DNA of 18,145 bases from Lachnoclostridium sp. UBA7122. Lineage in GTDB: Bacteria; Bacillota; Clostridia; Lachnospirales; Lachnospiraceae. The position numbers and the translations under genes were made by a program. A model generated the notes under the pieces. The model was not told the origin of the DNA, did no database searches, and saw only the letters and a program-made list of their open reading frames with translations. The stretch lies in contig DKXQ01000079.1 in the NCBI GenBank assembly GCA_002493085.1, positions 1-18,145 of the forward strand, read 5' to 3'. Of the stretch, positions 6,540-14,611 are shown piece after piece (position 1 is the stretch's first letter; each line of letters begins with the position of its first letter).

Positions 6540-9500
6540 TTAATCATCCATAAGAGCCAGTCCGTCGAGGTCTTCCATCTCATCTTCCAGCTCTATTGAC
6601 GTGGAATACACGAGTTCACCGTCAGCTGCAGCTACTTCATTATCTTGTGTATCATCTAATTCATCATCTAAAATTTCTGATTCAAAATCTGTATCTACAT
6701 CTTTATTTTTAGTCTTGTCTTTATCCTTACTTTCTTCTGCTTCCTCAAGAGCTCCTGCCTGTGCCCTCCTGTGTTCTTCAATTAACCTTTCAGCCTCTTC
6801 ATCACAGTCAAGTTTCACAGAGCGGTAACGCTTCATGCCTGTACCAGCTGGTATAAGTTTACCAAGGATAACATTTTCCTTAAGCCCTACAAGAGGGTCT
6901 ATCTTTCCCTTGATGGCTGCATCAGTAAGCACCTTTGTTGTCTCCTGGAATGACGCAGCTGAAAGAAATGAGTTTGTAGCAAGTGAAGCCTTTGTAATGC
7001 CCAGCATGACCTGTCTGCCCTCTGGAGGTTCTTTGCCTTCTGCTGTAAGCCGCTCCACTTCGTCTTCAAAGTCAAGTGCATCTACCATCACACCTGGCAG
7101 GAATGATGAATCGCCATCATTTTCAATACGGATTTTCTTAAGCATCTGGCGTACAATTACTTCAATATGCTTATCATTAATTTCAACACCCTGTAAACGG
7201 TACACACGTTGTACTTCACGTATCATATAATCCTGTACAGCACGCACGCCTTTTATTGCAAGAATATCATGTGGGTTCACACTTCCTTCAGTAAGTTCAT
7301 CACCCGCTTCAAGAATCTGGCCGTCCATAACTTTTATACGTGAACCATATGGTATAAGATATGCTTTCTGTTCACCATTCTCAGGATTTGTAACAATAAC
7401 CTCCCGTTTTTTCTTTGTATCACGTATAGCAACAACACCGCCAAACTCTGCAATAATTGCAAGGCCCTTTGGTTTACGTGCCTCAAAAAGTTCCTCTACA
7501 CGTGGAAGACCCTGTGTAATATCATCACCAGCGACACCACCGCTGTGGAATGTACGCATAGTAAGCTGTGTGCCAGGTTCACCAATGGATTGTGCTGCAA
7601 TAATTCCAACTGCCTCACCAACCTGTACCGGGTCGCCTGTAGCAAGGTTAGCGCCATAACACTTTGCACATACGCCAACATGTGACTTGCATGTGAGTAT
7701 TGTACGGATTTTAATTCTTGTATTGTCAACATCCTCTGCAACTTTTTTAGTAGCAAGGATACGTGCGGCACGTTTTGGCGTAATCATATGGTTGGCTTTG
7801 ACAATCAGCTCCCCATTGTCATCATAGATATTTTCGCATGAAAAACGTCCTGTAATACGCTCTTCCAGTGATTCAATCATTTCTTTGCCATCCATAACGC
7901 CTGATATTTCCATGCCAGGAATAAAATCCCTGTCTGCGCAGCAGTCAACTTCACGTATAATAAGCTCCTGCGATACATCTACAAGACGCCTTGTAAGATA
8001 TCCTGAATCGGCTGTACGCAGTGCTGTATCTGACATGCCCTTTCTTGCTCCATGGGCAGAAATGAAATACTCCAGAACATCAAGCCCCTCACGGAAGTTT
8101 GACTTGATAGGCAGCTCTATTGTGCGTCCTGATGTATCTGCCATAAGCCCGCGCATACCCGCAAGCTGCTTAATCTGCTTATCAGAACCACGTGCACCGG
8201 AGTCTGCCATCATGAAAATATTATTATATTTGTCAAGACCAGATAACAAGGCATCTGTAATATCATCATCAGCCGTTTTCCACGTATTGATTACAGCCTT
8301 GTAACGCTCTTCTTCTGTAAGAAGGCCACGGCGGAACTTACGTGAAATATTTTCTACTGTTTTTTCAGCATCCAGCAAAATAGTCTTCTTAGCTTCAGGC
8401 ACTGTCATATCTGAAATAGATACAGTCATTGCAGCACGTGTTGAATATTTATAGCCAAGTGACTTTATATTGTCCATAGTTTCAGCAGTACCAGTTGCAC
8501 CATGCACATTTATGCACTTTTCCAGTACTTTTTTAAGCTGTTTCTTTCCAACATGGAAATCTACTTCAAGCCTTAAGAAATTGCCAGGGTCTGAACGGTC
8601 TACAAAGCCTAAATCCTGTGGAAGTATTTCATTAAATAAAAATCTTCCAAGTGTAGATTCAATTAGCTTTTCTTCTTCTTCGCCATTAGCATTTATGCCT
8701 TTACGTTTTACTTTTATTCTGGCATGAAGCGTAATAGCTTTATTTTCATAAGCAATAATAGCTTCATTTATATTTTTGAAGAACTTTCCCTCACCCTTTG
8801 CACCTGGTCTCTCCTGTGTAAGATAGTATATGCCAAGTACCATATCCTGTGAAGGAACTGCAACAACACCGCCATCTGATGGTTTTAACAGGTTATTTGG
8901 CGAAAGAAGCAGGAAACGGCACTCTGCTTGTGCTTCAACTGACAATGGCAGATGGACTGCCATCTGGTCGCCATCAAAATCGGCATTGAAGGCTGTACAA
9001 ACAAGAGGATGCAGTTTTATTGCCTTACCCTCTACAAGTGTAGGTTCAAATGCCTGTATGCCAAGCCTGTGAAGTGTAGGGGCACGGTTAAGCATAACCG
9101 GATGTTCTTGTATTACCTCATCTAACACATCCCATACTTCTGTCTGGAGTTTTTCAACCATTTTTTTAGCCTGTTTGATATTATGGGCTGTGCCATCTGA
9201 AACAAGTTCTTTCATAACAAATGGCTTAAACAGCTCAATGGCCATTTCTTTTGGAAGCCCGCACTGGTATATTTTCAGTTCAGGGCCTACTACGATTACA
9301 GAACGTCCTGAATAGTCAACACGCTTTCCTAAAAGGTTCTGGCGGAAACGCCCCTGTTTGCCTTTAAGCATGTCTGAAAGTGATTTCAGTGGCCTGTTGC
9401 CTGGCCCTGTAACTGGACGGCCACGCCTTCCATTGTCAATAAGTGCATCTACTGCCTCCTGCAGCATTCTTTTTTCATTGCGGACAATAATATCTGGTGC

Positions 9501-10349
9501 ACCTAGTTCAAGAAGCCTCTTTAATCTGTTATTTCTATTTATGATACGGCGGTATAAGTCATTCATGTCAGATGTTGCAAAGCGTCCGCCGTCAAGCTGT
9601 ACCATAGGTCTTAAATCAGGAGGGATAACAGGTATAACCGTCAGAATCATCCATTCTGGCTTATTGCCTGATTCACGGAATGCTTCAATTACTTCAAGAC
9701 GTTTTATTATCCTTGCTCTTTTCTGCCCTGAGGAAGTTTTAAGTTCTGCTTTCAGTTCTGCTGATTCTTCTTCAAGGTCAATGCTCATAAGCAGTTCCAT
9801 TATTGATTCTGCGCCCATGCCTACACGGAATGTGTCCCCATATTTGCTTCTTGCTTCCTGGTATTCTGCCTCAGACAGCACCTGCTTCTGCTGAAGCCCG
9901 TTATCCTCCTGTGTCTCAAGCACAATATATGATGCAAAATACAGCACTTTTTCAAGATTTCTTGGTGAAACATCAAGAATAAGCCCCATGCGGCTTGGAA
10001 TACCTTTAAAGTACCAGATATGGGATACAGGGGCAGCAAGTTCAATGTGCCCCATACGCTCACGCCTTACACTTGATTTTGTAACTTCAACACCACAGCG
10101 GTCACATACTACACCTTTATAACGTATCTTTTTATATTTACCACAATGACATTCCCAGTCTTTGCTTGGTCCAAATATTTTTTCACAGAAAAGACCATCT
10201 TTTTCAGGTTTTAATGTTCTGTAATTGATAGTCTCAGGCTTTTTAACTTCGCCCCGTGACCATTCTCTTATCTTCTCTGGTGAAGCAAGCCCAATCTTTA
10301 TGGAATCATAAGTTATATGCTTATTTTCCCTGACATTAGTCTCTGTCAT
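6540..10349 (-). CDS. rpoC: DNA-directed RNA polymerase subunit beta'
   Basis: The beta' subunit of RNA polymerase holds the catalytic Mg2+. The 1269-residue protein has the N-terminal zinc ribbon (C67, C69, C82, C85 in ECHCGK...CDRCG), the active-site loop NADFDGDQ at 455-462 with its three Asp, the bridge-helix/trigger-loop region with GARGSDKQ and SAHGARKGMSDTA, and the second zinc site CKSHVGVCAKC. The C-terminus is an acidic tail: 29 of the last 68 residues are Asp or Glu. AGGAGG lies 5 nt before the ATG and directly after the rpoB stop, with a gap of only 12 nt, so the two are co-transcribed. Length is normal. A terminator follows. The usual rpsL-rpsG-fusA-tuf genes do not follow. Confidence 0.99.
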   Translation of the reverse strand: MTETNVRENKHITYDSIKIGLASPEKIREWSRGEVKKPETINYRTLKPEKDGLFCEKIFGPSKDWECHCGKYKKIRYKGVVCDRCGVEVTKSSVRRERMGHIELAAPVSHIWYFKGIPSRMGLILDVSPRNLEKVLYFASYIVLETQEDNGLQQKQVLSEAEYQEARSKYGDTFRVGMGAESIMELLMSIDLEEESAELKAELKTSSGQKRARIIKRLEVIEAFRESGNKPEWMILTVIPVIPPDLRPMVQLDGGRFATSDMNDLYRRIINRNNRLKRLLELGAPDIIVRNEKRMLQEAVDALIDNGRRGRPVTGPGNRPLKSLSDMLKGKQGRFRQNLLGKRVDYSGRSVIVVGPELKIYQCGLPKEMAIELFKPFVMKELVSDGTAHNIKQAKKMVEKLQTEVWDVLDEVIQEHPVMLNRAPTLHRLGIQAFEPTLVEGKAIKLHPLVCTAFNADFDGDQMAVHLPLSVEAQAECRFLLLSPNNLLKPSDGGVVAVPSQDMVLGIYYLTQERPGAKGEGKFFKNINEAIIAYENKAITLHARIKVKRKGINANGEEEEKLIESTLGRFLFNEILPQDLGFVDRSDPGNFLRLEVDFHVGKKQLKKVLEKCINVHGATGTAETMDNIKSLGYKYSTRAAMTVSISDMTVPEAKKTILLDAEKTVENISRKFRRGLLTEEERYKAVINTWKTADDDITDALLSGLDKYNNIFMMADSGARGSDKQIKQLAGMRGLMADTSGRTIELPIKSNFREGLDVLEYFISAHGARKGMSDTALRTADSGYLTRRLVDVSQELIIREVDCCADRDFIPGMEISGVMDGKEMIESLEERITGRFSCENIYDDNGELIVKANHMITPKRAARILATKKVAEDVDNTRIKIRTILTCKSHVGVCAKCYGANLATGDPVQVGEAVGIIAAQSIGEPGTQLTMRTFHSGGVAGDDITQGLPRVEELFEARKPKGLAIIAEFGGVVAIRDTKKKREVIVTNPENGEQKAYLIPYGSRIKVMDGQILEAGDELTEGSVNPHDILAIKGVRAVQDYMIREVQRVYRLQGVEINDKHIEVIVRQMLKKIRIENDGDSSFLPGVMVDALDFEDEVERLTAEGKEPPEGRQVMLGITKASLATNSFLSAASFQETTKVLTDAAIKGKIDPLVGLKENVILGKLIPAGTGMKRYRSVKLDCDEEAERLIEEHRRAQAGALEEAEESKDKDKTKNKDVDTDFESEILDDELDDTQDNEVAAADGELVYSTSIELEDEMEDLDGLALMDD

Positions 10350-10361
10350 AGCAACCTCCTG

Positions 10362-13300
10362 TTAATCAAAGCCTGGCACTAAATCATCTTCTTCAAACGC
10401 ATCAAATGCTGCATCTTCAAGTTCTTCTGCAGTTCCCTCGGTAAATCCTGCATCTTCAAATGATTCGTCACTTCCAAACGCAAAATTGTCATCACCATCA
10501 ATTAAAGGCCTGATGTCTGTATCATCACTTTCTTCTATTTCCTCACTGAGTATAACTTCACTGCCATCTTCATCAAGTACAGTTACATCAAGTGCAAGAG
10601 CCTGCAGCTCTTTTAAAAGTACCTTAAATGATTCAGGTATTCCTGGCTCAGAGATATTGTCACCTTTAATAATAGCCTCATATGTTTTAACACGCCCTAT
10701 TACATCATCAGACTTCACTGTAAGAATTTCCTGGAGTGTATAAGCTGCCCCATACGCTTCAAGCGCCCATACTTCCATTTCACCAAAACGCTGTCCGCCA
10801 AACTGTGCTTTACCTCCAAGAGGCTGCTGTGTTACAAGCGAATATGGGCCTGTAGAACGTGCATGTATTTTATCGTCAACAAGGTGGTGGAGTTTAAGAT
10901 AGTGCATAAAACCTACTGTTACAGCGCCATCAAAGTACTCTCCTGTACGCCCGTCACGCAGGTTTACTTTGCCATCACTGTTAATAGGCACACCCTCCCA
11001 TTCCTTGCGGTACTCCTGGTTTTCTATAAGATATTTCATGACTTCAGGGTCAAGGACACCTGAATATTTATCTTCAAAAGGCACTATATCCTTTAAACGC
11101 TTTGTTTCATCTTCATCCTGTTTTTCTTCTGCATTTTTAAGAGCCTGGTTTAGTTCTTCCTGGTTTAACGGTGTATTTACATAATCATTGGCAATTTCAA
11201 GCGTATCCATAATATCATTTTCATTAGCGCCATCAAATACAGGAGTTGCAACATTAAAACCAAGCACTTTGGAAGCAAGGCTTAAGTGTATCTCAAGCAC
11301 CTGTCCTATATTCATACGTGAAGGTACGCCAAGCGGATTAAGAACAATATCAAGCGGACGGCCATTTGGAAGGAATGGCATATCCTCGACAGGAAGTACT
11401 CTCGAAACAACACCCTTATTGCCATGGCGGCCTGCCATTTTGTCACCAACCTGTATTTTACGTTTCTGTGCTATATAAATACGGACTGATTCATTCACGC
11501 CAGGCGGAAGTTCATCTCCATTTTCCCTTGTAAATACTTTGGCATCAACGATAATTCCAAATTCGCCATGAGGTACTTTTAATGAAGTGTCCCTGACTTC
11601 ACGCGCCTTTTCACCAAAAATAGCACGCAAAAGCCGCTCCTCTGCAGTAAGCTCAGTCTCTCCTTTCGGAGTAACTTTTCCTACAAGTATATCCCCTGCA
11701 CGCACTTCAGCCCCTATACGGATAATGCCTCTCTCATCAAGGTCTTTAAGCGCATCATCGCCTACTCCTGGCACATCACGGGTTATCTCTTCTGCGCCAA
11801 GTTTTGTATCTCTTGCCTCAGCCTCATATTCATTAATATGGACTGATGTATATACATCATCCTGTACAAGCCTTTCACTAAGAAGTACAGCATCTTCGTA
11901 GTTGTAGCCTTCCCAGGTCATAAATCCTATAAGGGGGTTCTTGCCAAGGGCAATCTCCCCACCACATGTAGAAGGGCCATCTGCAATAACCTGTCCTGTT
12001 TTAACTTTATCACCTTTTTCTACAACTGGCTTCTGGTTCATGCTCGTTCCCTGGTTACTGCGCTGGAACTTTGCAAGTTTATATCTGTGGCGGCCACCTG
12101 TGGATGTTTTAATAACAATCTCATTGGATGCAGACCTCTCAACTACTCCATCCTCTTCTGCAATTACACAGTTTCCTGAGTCAACTGCGGCTTTCATCTC
12201 CATGCCTGTACCAACAGCAGGAGCCTCCGTCATAAGAAGCGGAACTGCCTGGCGCTGCATGTTAGAGCCCATAAGCGCACGGTTGGCATCGTCGTTTTCA
12301 AGGAATGGTATCATAGCTGTAGCAACGGAAAAGACCATTTTAGGAGAAACGTCCATTAAATCTATTTTTGACTTCTGGAACTCTGACGTATCTTCACGGA
12401 AACGTCCAGATACGTTATTTCTTACAAAATGTCCATCTGCATCAAGCTGCTCATTGGCCTGCGCAACTACATATTTATCTTCTTCATCAGCAGAAAGGTA
12501 TATAACTTCATCTGTTACAACAGGATTAGCAGGGTCAGTCTTATCAAGTTTGCGGTATGGTGCTTCGATAAAACCATATTCGTTAATACGTGCATATGAT
12601 GCAAGCGAGTTGATAAGACCAATATTAGGTCCTTCAGGTGTTTCTACAGGACACATGCGCCCATAGTGTGTATAATGTACATCCCTGACCTCAAAACCTG
12701 CCCTGTCCCTTGAAAGGCCGCCAGGCCCGAGTGCAGAAAGACGTCTCTTGTGGGTAAGTTCGCTAAGAGGGTTATTCTGGTCCATAAACTGTGAAAGCTG
12801 GGAGCTTCCAAAGAATTCTTTTACAGCCGCTGTTACAGGCTTAATATTTATAAGGGACTGTGCCGTTATAGTAGTTATGTCCTGTGTTGACATCCTTTCA
12901 CGTACAACCCTTTCCATCCTTGACAGCCCAATCCGGTACTGGTTCTGTAAAAGTTCCCCTACAGCACGTATGCGGCGGTTGCCCAGATGGTCTATATCAT
13001 CATCATTGCCAATGCCATATTCAATATGCATATTATAATTGATAGATGCGAATATATCCTCTTTTGTAATATGCTTAGGCACAAGTTCTGACCTGTTGAA
13101 CTGGATAAGTTCTTTTATTTCTTCTATATCTTCATTTTCCTCAAGAATCTGTTTTAAAAGCGGATAGTATACAGACTCTGTTATTCCAAGCTCTGCCGGG
13201 TCTGTATCAGGAAGATATGTCCTTAAATCCACCATAAGGTTTGAAAGGATTTTAGTAACCCTCTCCTCTGATTCAACCATTACATAAGGCACAGCACAAT

Positions 13301-14267
13301 TCTGGAATTCTGTAGCAAGTTCTGTTGTAACAAGTGTACCTGCCTCATAAATTTCGCCTGTCTGTGGATTGACAACATCTTCTGCAATTTTGCATCCCAC
13401 AATACGGTTTTTTAAATGTAGTTTCTTATTAAACTTATATCTTCCTACTTTTGCAAGGTCATATCTTTTGGGGTCAAAAAACATTCCATTCAGAAGATTT
13501 TCAGCGCTGTCAACCGACAAAGGTTCGCCAGGGCGCAGCTTTTTATACAGTTCCAGAAGGCCATCCTGGTAATTTTCAGTTGCATCTTTTTCTATACTTG
13601 CTAAAATCTTAGGTTCTTCGCCAAAAACTTCTTTAATCTGCTCATTAGTCCCAAGACCAAGTGACCTTAAAAAGACAGTAATAGGAACTTTTCTGTTTCT
13701 ATCTACACGGACATAAAATACATCGTTGGAGTCGGTTTCATATTCAAGCCATGCACCACGGTTAGGTATAACCGTAGCAGAATACAGTTCCTTGCCTATC
13801 TTATCATGGCTGATTGCATAATAAATGCCCGGTGAACGTACTAACTGGCTGACAATAACACGTTCAGCACCATTAATGACAAATGTGCCTGTTGCAGTCA
13901 TCAATGGCAAGTCTCCCATAAAAATCTCATGTTCCTTGATTTCTTCTGTTTCTTTGTTATGCAGCCTCACTTTTACTTTTAAAGGCGCAGCATATGTTGC
14001 ATCCCTTTCCTTACACTGGCTGATATCATACTTAATCTCATCCCTGCAAAGCACAAAATCTACAAACTCAAGACTAAGATGGCCACCAAAATCAGAAATA
14101 GGGGAAATATCCCGGAAAACTTCTTTAAGTCCTTCGTCCAGGAACCACTGGTAAGAATTAGTCTGCACTTCAATGAGGTTTGGCATTTCAAGGACTTCAT
14201 TCTGGCGTGCATAACTCATCCTCAAACCATTTCCTGCCTTCACCGGACGTATTCTGTTCTTCTCCAT
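10362..14267 (-). CDS. rpoB: DNA-directed RNA polymerase subunit beta
   Basis: The beta subunit forms the RNA polymerase catalytic core with beta'. It has the rifampicin-pocket segment SQFMDQNNPLSELTHKRRLSAL with wild-type residues at the positions matching E. coli D516, H526 and S531 (D496 in this numbering), then ALGPGGLSRDRAGFEVRDVH, PVETPEGPNIGLI, and KVTPKGETELTAEE, GDKMAGRHGNKGVVS and GGKAQFGGQRFGEMEVWALEAYGAAYTLQE toward the C-terminus. The last 60 residues hold 25 Asp/Glu. I chose the ATG at 14267 (MEKNRIRPV, 1301 residues). The GTG four codons upstream overlaps the AAGGAG ribosome binding site and cannot be the main start. It is the first gene of a two-gene rpoBC unit; no rplL precedes it. 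Confidence 0.98.
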   Translation of the reverse strand: MEKNRIRPVKAGNGLRMSYARQNEVLEMPNLIEVQTNSYQWFLDEGLKEVFRDISPISDFGGHLSLEFVDFVLCRDEIKYDISQCKERDATYAAPLKVKVRLHNKETEEIKEHEIFMGDLPLMTATGTFVINGAERVIVSQLVRSPGIYYAISHDKIGKELYSATVIPNRGAWLEYETDSNDVFYVRVDRNRKVPITVFLRSLGLGTNEQIKEVFGEEPKILASIEKDATENYQDGLLELYKKLRPGEPLSVDSAENLLNGMFFDPKRYDLAKVGRYKFNKKLHLKNRIVGCKIAEDVVNPQTGEIYEAGTLVTTELATEFQNCAVPYVMVESEERVTKILSNLMVDLRTYLPDTDPAELGITESVYYPLLKQILEENEDIEEIKELIQFNRSELVPKHITKEDIFASINYNMHIEYGIGNDDDIDHLGNRRIRAVGELLQNQYRIGLSRMERVVRERMSTQDITTITAQSLINIKPVTAAVKEFFGSSQLSQFMDQNNPLSELTHKRRLSALGPGGLSRDRAGFEVRDVHYTHYGRMCPVETPEGPNIGLINSLASYARINEYGFIEAPYRKLDKTDPANPVVTDEVIYLSADEEDKYVVAQANEQLDADGHFVRNNVSGRFREDTSEFQKSKIDLMDVSPKMVFSVATAMIPFLENDDANRALMGSNMQRQAVPLLMTEAPAVGTGMEMKAAVDSGNCVIAEEDGVVERSASNEIVIKTSTGGRHRYKLAKFQRSNQGTSMNQKPVVEKGDKVKTGQVIADGPSTCGGEIALGKNPLIGFMTWEGYNYEDAVLLSERLVQDDVYTSVHINEYEAEARDTKLGAEEITRDVPGVGDDALKDLDERGIIRIGAEVRAGDILVGKVTPKGETELTAEERLLRAIFGEKAREVRDTSLKVPHGEFGIIVDAKVFTRENGDELPPGVNESVRIYIAQKRKIQVGDKMAGRHGNKGVVSRVLPVEDMPFLPNGRPLDIVLNPLGVPSRMNIGQVLEIHLSLASKVLGFNVATPVFDGANENDIMDTLEIANDYVNTPLNQEELNQALKNAEEKQDEDETKRLKDIVPFEDKYSGVLDPEVMKYLIENQEYRKEWEGVPINSDGKVNLRDGRTGEYFDGAVTVGFMHYLKLHHLVDDKIHARSTGPYSLVTQQPLGGKAQFGGQRFGEMEVWALEAYGAAYTLQEILTVKSDDVIGRVKTYEAIIKGDNISEPGIPESFKVLLKELQALALDVTVLDEDGSEVILSEEIEESDDTDIRPLIDGDDNFAFGSDESFEDAGFTEGTAEELEDAAFDAFEEDDLVPGFD

Positions 14268-14278
14268 ACGATGTTCCA

Positions 14279-14284
14279 CTCCTT
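14279..14284 (-). promoter_or_regulatory. Ribosome binding site deciding the rpoB start
   Basis: AAGGAG reads on the - strand from 14284 to 14279 and lies 11 nt before the ATG at 14267. Its last G is also the first base of the in-frame GTG at 14279, so that GTG has no usable ribosome binding site. The spacing to the ATG is a little long but workable. Confidence 0.65.
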
Positions 14285-14322
14285 AACTTTTTAGAGTATA
14301 TTTGCAAAAGGGCTTTTCATTT

Positions 14323-14363
14323 AAAATAAATTATGTTATACTTAACCATGTATAATTTATTTT
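14323..14363 (-). promoter_or_regulatory. AT-rich hairpin in the rpoB leader
   Basis: Two perfectly complementary 12-nt arms (14323-14334 and 14352-14363, AAAATAAATTAT and its complement) enclose 17 nt that can extend the pairing through ATAC/GTAT. The hairpin lies in the mRNA leader between the rpoB promoter and start codon. It has almost no G-C pairs and no separate U-run, so it is unlikely to be a classical terminator. It might stabilise the 5' end or help control rpoBC; that role is inference. Confidence 0.5.
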
Positions 14364-14390
14364 ATAATCAGCCACAATAGTGCATTTTTC

Positions 14391-14419
14391 ATATTATCAT
14401 TAATTCATTTTTCTGTCAA
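14391..14419 (-). promoter_or_regulatory. rpoBC promoter
   Basis: On the - strand a perfect TTGACA (14414-14419) and TAATAT (14391-14396) are 17 nt apart, with TGA immediately before the -10 as an extended element. Transcription would start near 14384 and give a leader of about 117 nt. This explains how rpoBC can be expressed without the ribosomal-protein operon. Confidence 0.75.
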
Positions 14420-14473
14420 GTATTAAACCCTTAAGTTTTCCCATTTTTTGTTACCTGTAGCAATGTAAATCTA

Positions 14474-14502
14474 TTGACATTTCCTCCAAATGATTTTAAA
14501 AT
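14474..14502 (+). promoter_or_regulatory. Strong sigma-A-type promoter on the + strand, no gene downstream
   Basis: TTGACA (14474-14479) and TAAAAT (14497-14502) are exactly 17 nt apart: a perfect -35 and a -10 with one mismatch. No protein gene on the + strand follows it. It points toward the end of galT, with a strong terminator only about 60 nt after the predicted start. Confidence 0.55.
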
Positions 14503-14508
14503 AAATTT

Positions 14509-14570
14509 GCACGTCAAAAGACGTTAATTCATCCAGAAATCCCCAGGAGAATTTTTCCTGGGGATTTTTT
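14509..14570 (+). ncRNA. Candidate small RNA between galT and rpoB
   Basis: Starting 7 nt after the + strand -10, the predicted 62-nt transcript contains a small hairpin, ACGTC-AAAA-GACGT (14111 offset aside: positions 14511-14524), a single-stranded linker, and a 12-bp terminator stem (14537-14548 with 14556-14567) ending in TTTTTT. Promoter, two hairpins and U-tail are all on the + strand, opposite to the flanking genes. No coding potential is visible. It could be a trans-acting sRNA or antisense to the galT 3' UTR. A chance promoter near a galT terminator remains possible. Confidence 0.4.
14537..14570. terminator. 12-bp terminator hairpin downstream of galT
   Basis: A perfect 12-bp stem (arm AAATCCCCAGGA, 14537-14548, with 14556-14567) encloses a 7-nt loop. 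The six-T run is on the + strand side (14565-14570). On the - strand, the galT direction, only TTT follows before CTGG, so it should stop + strand transcripts well and galT transcripts less well. Confidence 0.75.
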
Positions 14571-14611
14571 GCATATTATAACAATTTGCAGGCACTGTGT
14601 TGCCATACAGC

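Noticed and set aside
11941..12666. Long open frame (241 codons) on the + strand inside rpoB
   Set aside because: It lies fully antisense to a strongly conserved rpoB segment, has no ribosome binding site or recognisable family, and reflects codon bias of the real gene. The same applies to the other antisense frames in rpoB, rpoC, secDF, galT and leuA.
14450..14495. GGAGGA followed by ATG on the - strand in the galT-rpoB gap
   Set aside because: It gives only a nine-codon peptide, and the GGAGG is just 2 nt from the ATG, too close for efficient initiation. It is the complement of the + strand promoter spacer.
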